The notes beneath the pieces are model-generated. The model had not been told where the DNA came from. It did not search any database and was given only the letters and a program-made list of their open reading frames with translations. Below are positions 6,329 to 11,443 of a stretch of DNA of 11,443 bases, in pieces. The stretch covers positions 1-11,443 of the forward strand of contig JANLHA010000348.1 in the NCBI GenBank assembly GCA_024653845.1, read 5' to 3'. Position 1 is the stretch's first letter. Each line of letters starts with the position of its first letter. A program made the translations under genes and the position numbers. The DNA is from Candidatus Omnitrophota bacterium (GTDB taxonomy: Bacteria; Omnitrophota; Gorgyraeia; Zapsychrales; JANLHA01).

Positions 6329-6766
6329 TTATTTCTGATTTTCTAAGGAAGCCGTGACTTCAAAGGTTTTGGTGCGGGGATAACCTTCGCCAAAATGACG
6401 TTCCCATAATACAAAAAGGGTTAAGAAGATCGCAAAGACCAAGGCCACAAAGGTGCAGGCTGCGGCATAATCCTTGCCTTGGCGAATGAGCGGATGGAAT
6501 TCCTTATTGCAAGCGTAATCCAATGCAGCTTCAAGGGCGGTATTGAATATTTCACAAATGAGAGCGAGGACCCAGCTGAAAATAATCATCAAAATCTGGA
6601 AGTATCCCACATCTGCAATCATGCAAATGATGGTGAAGCCCACCATACAAAGAAAAACCTGACGGATCTTTTTTTCAGTACGGATCGCATAAAAAAGCCC
6701 ACAAGCCGCTCCGATAGTCGATTCCAAAAGATTACTGTATTTCTCTGTACATCCTGGCTTTCTCAT
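6329..6766 (-). CDS. dgkA: Diacylglycerol kinase (prokaryotic, integral membrane)
   Basis: 145 residues, slightly longer than the usual 120-130. It phosphorylates diacylglycerol (or undecaprenol in some bacteria) with ATP at the inner membrane. The diagnostic signature EIFNTALEAALD is at residues 72-83, with Glu72 and Glu79 matching catalytic and metal-binding positions, and GKD at 97-99. Three membrane helices are visible (about 37-52, 56-72 and 100-120). The N-terminal amphipathic region KYSNLLESTIGAACGLFYAIRTE is typical. The C-terminal 20 residues after the last helix are extra. The gene is divergent from recN. A TTGATG / 17 nt / TACTCT pair at 6801-6773 would start transcription almost on the ATG, so the message might be leaderless; an AAGGG only 2 nt from the ATG is too close for a normal binding site. 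Confidence 0.9.
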   Translation of the reverse strand: MRKPGCTEKYSNLLESTIGAACGLFYAIRTEKKIRQVFLCMVGFTIICMIADVGYFQILMIIFSWVLALICEIFNTALEAALDYACNKEFHPLIRQGKDYAAACTFVALVFAIFLTLFVLWERHFGEGYPRTKTFEVTASLENQK

Positions 6767-6897
6767 ACCCTTAGAGTAAATCTTGAATCTTAAAACATCA
6801 AGTGAATAAATAAAGTTACTTGCTTACATCTTAAAAATCGATGCCAAAAATCCATTTTTCTGCTAAGATAACCTCATTCTTTTCCCCCAAAAAATTT

Positions 6898-8574
6898 ATG
6901 CTGAGTCAACTCACCATTCAGAATTTCGGACTGATCGACAAGTGTTCAATTGACTTTGAAAAAGGATTGAATACTTTAACCGGTGCCACTGGTGCTGGGA
7001 AATCCATTATCATCGATGGACTGCGCTGCGTTCTTGGTGAAAAAATCAGTGCTTCTCACATTCGCGACAAAGATAAGCCTTGTCTTGTTGAAGCGGTCTT
7101 TGACCTGCCTCGAAAAACATTTGCCAATCACCTTTCTTTTCAAGATTTTCTTCAAGAGGAAGACGGCCCCGTCGCCTCCCTAATCATCCAGCGACAATAT
7201 TTCTCCGACGGTCGAGCCAAAATCAAAATCAATGGTTTGACCGTCACCTTAACGCAATTGAGGGAGCTAGGAAACCACTTGATTGATTTCCACGGACCGC
7301 ATGACCATCAAATGCTTTTTTCACCGACTAATCATCTGACAATCCTTGATCAATTGACGGATTTTGGAAAAGATCTCGAGCACTATCAATCACGTTACAA
7401 AATTTTTAAAGACCTCGAACGTCAATGGGAAGAATTGAAAAATTTGAGCAATACGAGCGCTCGTGAAATCGATCTTCTCCAACATCAAATTCAAGAATTG
7501 GAACAAGTCCCGTTGAGTGATGAAAAATATGAACTTCTCCATCAAGAATTGGTCAAAATTCGTAATGCTGAAAAACTTTATCAACTCACTTCTTCCATCT
7601 TGCAAACTTTTGAGTCAGGAAACCCCAACATCAGCGAAATAATCCAATCCGCATTTTCTCCTTTAAGAACGCTCAATCAAATTGATGAAAAAACATCCGC
7701 GCTCACCACTTATCTTGAAAACGTTCAAGAAAATTCTGAGTCTCTTCTTTCGGAATTGAAAGATTATTTGGACTCCCTTTCATTTCAACCTCAAGATGCC
7801 GAAAAAATCAATCAACAATATGATGCTTATGAAAACATCCGACGCAAATACGGTCCGACTTTGCAAGAAGCCCAATGTTTTTATACTCAGGCCAAAGAAA
7901 AATATGACCTTCTGACAAATCTGGAACACAACGACCAGGAGCTCAAGAGCCAAATGGCGGCGCTCGAAAAAGAGCTTGGGACTTTGGCCAAAAAATTGAC
8001 TCAAAGTCGCAAAAAAACCGCAGACTTTTTGAAAAAAGTGGTTGAGAAAGAATTGCGTGACTTGGGAATCGATCATGTGACATTTGAAGCGCGAATCACC
8101 TCAAGCGAGTTCCAGCCTCACGGACATGATGAAGTGGTTTTTTATATCAGCCCCAATTTGGGAGAAAGTCTTAAACCCCTTTCCGAAATTGTTTCTTCTG
8201 GAGAAGCGGCCCGCGTCATGCTTGCCCTCAAAAAAGCCCTTATCAAAGTGGATCCCATTCCTGTTTTGATCTTTGATGAAATTGACGCGCAAATCGGCGG
8301 ACGGTTAGGAACGATCACCGGGAAAAAACTCAAAGAACTCTCTCTAAATCGCCAAGTGCTTCTCATCACCCACCTTCCTCAAATTGCCTCTTTTGCGGAC
8401 CGTCATCTCAAGGTCCTCAAAACCACGTCTGCGGGCAAAACGTTTACGCAGATTCAACTTTTAGAAAATGAAGAGCGCGTTACTGAACTGGCTCAAATGA
8501 TGAGCGGAACCAAAAAAAGCGACATCTCCCTCTCCCACGCTGAAGAAATGCTGGCCAAAGCTCAAGAGTCATAG
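6898..8574 (+). CDS. recN: DNA repair protein RecN
   Basis: 558 residues, the normal size for RecN, an SMC-like ATPase that helps double-strand break repair by recombination. Walker A GATGAGKS is at 29-36 after the typical opening LSQLTIQNFGLID; a DFHGPHDHQ motif (RecN usually has GQHxHQ) follows the N-lobe; a long coiled coil fills about 155-390; Walker B VLIFDEID is at 456-463, followed by the IGGRLG switch region and a LLITHLPQIA H-loop. The ABC signature reads SSGEAAR (433-439) where most RecN have SGGELSR. The ATG at 6898 is preferred because conservation begins there. An in-frame ATG at 6841 adds 19 residues but lies upstream of an extended -10 (TGCTAAGAT, 6861-6869) that could start transcription just before 6898. 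Neither start has a clear ribosome binding site. Confidence 0.93.
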   Translation: MLSQLTIQNFGLIDKCSIDFEKGLNTLTGATGAGKSIIIDGLRCVLGEKISASHIRDKDKPCLVEAVFDLPRKTFANHLSFQDFLQEEDGPVASLIIQRQYFSDGRAKIKINGLTVTLTQLRELGNHLIDFHGPHDHQMLFSPTNHLTILDQLTDFGKDLEHYQSRYKIFKDLERQWEELKNLSNTSAREIDLLQHQIQELEQVPLSDEKYELLHQELVKIRNAEKLYQLTSSILQTFESGNPNISEIIQSAFSPLRTLNQIDEKTSALTTYLENVQENSESLLSELKDYLDSLSFQPQDAEKINQQYDAYENIRRKYGPTLQEAQCFYTQAKEKYDLLTNLEHNDQELKSQMAALEKELGTLAKKLTQSRKKTADFLKKVVEKELRDLGIDHVTFEARITSSEFQPHGHDEVVFYISPNLGESLKPLSEIVSSGEAARVMLALKKALIKVDPIPVLIFDEIDAQIGGRLGTITGKKLKELSLNRQVLLITHLPQIASFADRHLKVLKTTSAGKTFTQIQLLENEERVTELAQMMSGTKKSDISLSHAEEMLAKAQES

Positions 8575-8580
8575 CGGTAA

Positions 8581-8609
8581 TTGATTTTCCATTTTTGATG
8601 TGATATTCT
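8581..8609 (+). promoter_or_regulatory. Probable sigma70-type promoter of the phosphofructokinase gene
   Basis: TTGATT (8581-8586), a 17-nt spacer, then TATTCT (8604-8609) with an extended -10 TG at 8601-8602. The predicted start is near 8616, giving a leader of about 50 nt before the ATG at 8667. It begins right after the recN stop (8574), so the downstream genes can be expressed apart from recN. Confidence 0.45.
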
Positions 8610-8666
8610 ACAGGCTTATTGCATTCCAAAGAATTTTCTTCTTTATTAAGAACAAGTGAGGATTAT

Positions 8667-9872
8667 ATGAAAAAGATTGCAGTGCTTACCAGTGGCGGAG
8701 ATTGTGGTGGTCTCAATGGTGTCATCAAAGGTGCAGCTAGTATGGCAAACCAAAAAGGAATCAAATGCTACGTCATCCCTAACGGTTATGCCGGACTTTA
8801 TAATCTCATTGATTTTGATCAGCTAGTTGAGCTGACGCCGGAACGTTTGGACCGTATCGACGCCAATCTCGCGGGATCCGAAGCTGGACACTCTCGTGTT
8901 AAAATTAAAAAAGTTGAAGATCCCCAGAAATATGACCGCATCAAACGCGGCCTTCAGAAATTCGGCATCGATGGATTGGTTATTAGTGGAGGAGATGATA
9001 CCGGAAGCGTCATTTTGGATCTCTCGGAACAAGGCATCAAATGCGTTCACGCCCCCAAAACCATGGATTTGGATTTGCAGACGTATTCCGTCGGAGGAGA
9101 TTCGACGGTCAACCGTATCGCTCAATTTGTTGAAGAACTCAAAACCACGGCCGAAACCCACAACCGAATTCTGGTCATGGAAGTTTTTGGCCGTTACGCT
9201 GGACACACCGCATTCCGCGGAGGCGTTGCAGCAGATGCCGATGCTGTTCTCATTCCTGAAATCCCTGTTGATTTCGATGCTCTTTACCGACACGCCAAAG
9301 AACGATATGCCAAGCGCATCGCCCATAGTGATGTGAAAAAGGGAACATATTTGATCGTCGTCGCAGAAGGACTCAAGGATATCAGCGGTTCTGACATCGT
9401 GGATGAATCGGCTGGAGTGGATGCCTTTGGTCACAAACGTTTGGCCGGAGCCGGAAAATATGTTTGCCAAGAATTGACCAAGCGGTTCAAAAACGATCCC
9501 TCCACCGCAGACTTTATGCGTCGAGAAAAAATGTTTGTCAAAGGAATCTATGAAATTCCAGAAATCCGACCTGTCACGCCAGGACACTTGGTTCGATGCG
9601 GACATTCTTCCGCCCACGACGTTAATTTTGGAAAAGAAGTTGGGGCTGCGGCCGTGCTTCTTCTTATTCAGGGAATTCATGGAGTGACCGTGGCGGGTAT
9701 CCACAATCAAGAAGTCCGCTACATGAACATCCAAGAAGCTATCAAACAGCGACATGTGGATTTGAATCTGGTCGCCTTTCATGAACAGCTCGGCGTCTGC
9801 TTTGGCAGAGAAGCCGCTGCTCTCAAACCCCAATTTAAAAAGATCGAAGGAGAAGTGGAACGACACCTTTAA
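8667..9872 (+). CDS. pfp: 6-phosphofructokinase, probably PPi-dependent type
   Basis: 401 residues; phosphorylates fructose 6-phosphate to fructose 1,6-bisphosphate in glycolysis. The nucleotide/PPi loop is TSGGDCGGLN (8-17). GGDDT (108-112) has Asp where ATP enzymes have Gly (GGDG), and PKTMDLD (130-136) has Lys where ATP enzymes have Gly (PGTIDND); these two residues are the known marks of PPi-dependent enzymes. Catalytic Asp134 and Asp136 are present, but the Asn between them is Leu. MEVFGR is at 171-176 and GHLVRCGHSSAHD sits near the C-terminus for sugar-phosphate binding. The ATG at 8667 has GAGG 6 to 8 nt upstream; an in-frame start at 8619 would be inside the leader. The stop overlaps the next gene's ATG (TAATG). 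Phosphoryl donor is inferred from residues only. A 347-codon open frame on the opposite strand is a shadow. Confidence 0.9.
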   Translation: MKKIAVLTSGGDCGGLNGVIKGAASMANQKGIKCYVIPNGYAGLYNLIDFDQLVELTPERLDRIDANLAGSEAGHSRVKIKKVEDPQKYDRIKRGLQKFGIDGLVISGGDDTGSVILDLSEQGIKCVHAPKTMDLDLQTYSVGGDSTVNRIAQFVEELKTTAETHNRILVMEVFGRYAGHTAFRGGVAADADAVLIPEIPVDFDALYRHAKERYAKRIAHSDVKKGTYLIVVAEGLKDISGSDIVDESAGVDAFGHKRLAGAGKYVCQELTKRFKNDPSTADFMRREKMFVKGIYEIPEIRPVTPGHLVRCGHSSAHDVNFGKEVGAAAVLLLIQGIHGVTVAGIHNQEVRYMNIQEAIKQRHVDLNLVAFHEQLGVCFGREAAALKPQFKKIEGEVERHL

Positions 9873-11248
9873 TGAAGCGTGTTCTGATCACTTTTTATCT
9901 TGCGTCTCTTGTGATTGCAGGCTTTTTCATTCGTCTTGACAATTTTCAACGCGCTCAGATTGTCACGACGGATGAAAATGTCTATTATCGTCTAGGCTTG
10001 CAATTAAAAAATAATTTTCTGGACTACAACACTCTGCCTTATGCCGACGATGCGCGCGAACAAGGGCGAACTGCCCTTCCCACCTATTTCACAGAACCAC
10101 TCTTTAAACATCCTCCACTCTTTCCATTCTTGATTTCTCAAGCGCTTCGATGGTGGGGCGAAACAGGGATTTCTGCAGCTGCCGTCTCTATTCTCTTCGG
10201 CGTATTGATGATTCCCTTAACTTATGCCCTGGCGCTATTGATTTTTGGAGATCGTTGGATTAGCTTAGCCGCTGCTTTCTTTTTATTTCTTGATCCCATT
10301 CATATGATTTCGAGTCAAAAAATCTGGATGGAATCAACGCTAAGTTTCTTTATGTTGATGACGATTTATCTTTTTCTTTACGGACTCAAACATAAAAAGG
10401 ATTTCTTCTTTCTCCTCAGTGGTCTTTCGTCGGGATTGGCTTTCTTAACCAAATATCCTGGGATCCTCTCGACGTTAAGCATTGTCCTTTATTCCATGGC
10501 CTTTCATCGCGAGCTTTTCAAGAAATCATTTTTCCGAATCAGCCTCATTTTGCCTTTCCTCATGATTTTGCCATGGGGATACTGGAATTATCAAATTTAT
10601 GGAATGCATTTCATTCTCGAACAATTCAGTATCCACGAATTCGATATCACGTATTCTCATACTTTCCCCATCATTGGCGGCCTCTTGATCATTTTTATAG
10701 GAGCAGCCCTCCTTTACAATCGAAGAATAAAAATCACCCTACCCAAAACTCCATGGCGATTCATTCTCTCTCTTTTATTCTGTGGCTTATTGATCAAACA
10801 AATGCTTCAGGGATTTGATCCTCAACATATTCCAATCTCAGGCTGGGCCCATGCGCCTCTTTTTGGAGATGCCAATTTTCTGTTTTATTTTGGCAGACTC
10901 CTGGAATTTTCTCCTCTGTACTTTCTAGTCTTCTTATCTTTTTTTAAAAAAAATCCCATCGAGAATACTTATCTGCCCATTCTCAAAATTTCCGCAGGGA
11001 TGATTTTGCTCTTTTATTCCCTCTGGGGTGGATTTCAGTCCCGATACATTTTGGCAAGCATTCCCTTCCTGATCATCCTTGGTGTTTGGCTTTGGCAAGA
11101 GTTGTGGACAGCAACCTTCAAACAACCATGCCCCTATCGAAAACACGGTGCACAAATTTTATTGATCATCTTGATGGTTTTTATAATTTATAAAACTTTA
11201 TTCATTAATTTTCTCATGAGTTTTTCTAATAACTTATGCTACTTCTAA
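9872..11248 (+). CDS. GT-C glycosyltransferase, GT39/ArnT-like (PMT family)
   Basis: 458 residues with about ten predicted membrane helices. It should transfer a sugar from a polyprenyl-phosphate donor to a lipid, glycan or protein on the periplasmic side. The first helix is followed by TTDENVYY (Asp34, Glu35), the acidic catalytic motif of GT-C enzymes in the first external loop; then KHPPLFPFLI (79-88) and a KIWMES..F loop typical of the PMT_2/ArnT group. GLAFLTKYPG closes the core membrane region. The ATG shares a base with the kinase stop, so translation is likely coupled. The C-terminal part has helices and only short loops, with no large periplasmic domain. Acceptor and donor are unknown; a role in cell-envelope glycosylation is the likely one. 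Confidence 0.82.
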   Translation: MKRVLITFYLASLVIAGFFIRLDNFQRAQIVTTDENVYYRLGLQLKNNFLDYNTLPYADDAREQGRTALPTYFTEPLFKHPPLFPFLISQALRWWGETGISAAAVSILFGVLMIPLTYALALLIFGDRWISLAAAFFLFLDPIHMISSQKIWMESTLSFFMLMTIYLFLYGLKHKKDFFFLLSGLSSGLAFLTKYPGILSTLSIVLYSMAFHRELFKKSFFRISLILPFLMILPWGYWNYQIYGMHFILEQFSIHEFDITYSHTFPIIGGLLIIFIGAALLYNRRIKITLPKTPWRFILSLLFCGLLIKQMLQGFDPQHIPISGWAHAPLFGDANFLFYFGRLLEFSPLYFLVFLSFFKKNPIENTYLPILKISAGMILLFYSLWGGFQSRYILASIPFLIILGVWLWQELWTATFKQPCPYRKHGAQILLIILMVFIIYKTLFINFLMSFSNNLCYF

Positions 11249-11443
11249 AAAAAGATCATCTCATTGCCCTGTTAACACTTTTCATCCTAGCCGCCTCCGC
11301 TTTCGTGATGCGCACAGAGAATTACCTTAACGCTCCGCTACGAACCATCGACGAAGTGACGTATTATCATTTGGCCAAAAACTTGCTAGGGAACTTCCCT
11401 CAATATCATACGCAAGAATTCGTCGAATCCTTAGAAAAGCTCA
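11236..11443 (+). CDS. Partial CDS: second GT39/ArnT-like glycosyltransferase, N-terminus
   Basis: 69 codons are visible before the window ends. A charged start (MLLLKKDH) leads into one membrane helix (about 9-25), then RTIDEVTYYHLAKNLL with Asp39 and Glu40. This matches the TTDENVYYRLGLQL segment of the upstream gene in position and pattern, so the two are tandem paralogues. The ATG lies 13 bases inside the end of the preceding gene, in another frame, pointing to a shared transcript and coupled translation. No convincing ribosome binding site is seen. The remainder lies beyond the window. Confidence 0.75.
   Translation, partial: MLLLKKDHLIALLTLFILAASAFVMRTENYLNAPLRTIDEVTYYHLAKNLLGNFPQYHTQEFVESLEKL

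Noticed and set aside
6773..6801. Promoter for dgkA (TTGATG / 17 nt / TACTCT)
   Set aside because: It would start transcription on the ATG itself; kept only as a remark since leaderless messages cannot be shown from sequence.
6841..6897. Upstream in-frame ATG for recN adding 19 residues
   Set aside because: The added part is not RecN-like, has no ribosome binding site and overlaps a plausible extended -10.
8823..9866. Long open reading frame (347 codons) on the minus strand opposite the phosphofructokinase gene
   Set aside because: It mirrors the kinase codons, is low in recognisable motifs and has no ribosome binding site; the kinase frame carries all family motifs.
1..11443. CRISPR array, insertion sequence or transposase
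   Set aside because: No regular short direct repeats with spacers and no transposase-like reading frame or IS ends were seen.

Overview
The window looks like the junction between the end of an integrated mobile element (about 1-1530) and ordinary chromosome (about 1570-11443) of a Gram-negative bacterium. Gram-negative character is supported by a secreted beta-barrel protein with a signal peptide and a prokaryotic-type integral-membrane diacylglycerol kinase. The RecN signature (SSGEAAR in place of the usual SGGELSR) and the GGDCGGLN-type phosphofructokinase remind me of PVC-superphylum / Omnitrophota-like genomes, but this is an impression from memory and not a placement.

Mobile-element end (1-1530): the first 44 bases encode, on the minus strand, a start resembling the antirestriction protein ArdA. 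Immediately upstream lies an extended imperfect inverted repeat (55-212) able to fold into a long bulged hairpin, reminiscent of the single-stranded promoters found in leading regions of conjugative elements. Next come an AT-rich orphan gene with a zinc ribbon (325-1308), a strong hairpin terminator (1343-1380) and a pair of 8-bp direct repeats 11 bp apart that look like integrase arm sites (1393-1411). The end is marked by the 5' half of a tRNA-Thr(UGU) gene (1527-1568) whose sequence stops matching a tRNA at the 3' side of the anticodon stem. Three diverged units with an exact 56-nt spacing lie upstream of the tRNA 5' end.

Minus-strand chromosomal block (1810-6766): read in the direction of transcription, this contains dgkA, a Met/His-rich outer-membrane barrel protein, and then a tight four-gene operon: SRPBCC-domain protein, DoxX-like membrane protein, NAD-dependent epimerase/dehydratase, and a VKOR-like protein with a probable SPW domain. 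The last two genes overlap. The operon suggests a membrane-associated redox or envelope function that the sequence alone does not define.

Plus-strand chromosomal block (6898-11443): recN (double-strand break repair) is divergent from dgkA. It is followed by a phosphofructokinase with PPi-type signature residues, preceded by a good promoter, and then by two tandem GT-C glycosyltransferases of the GT39/ArnT type. Each of these overlaps the gene before it (by 1 and 13 bases), so the kinase and the glycosyltransferases probably share a transcript. The second glycosyltransferase runs off the window.
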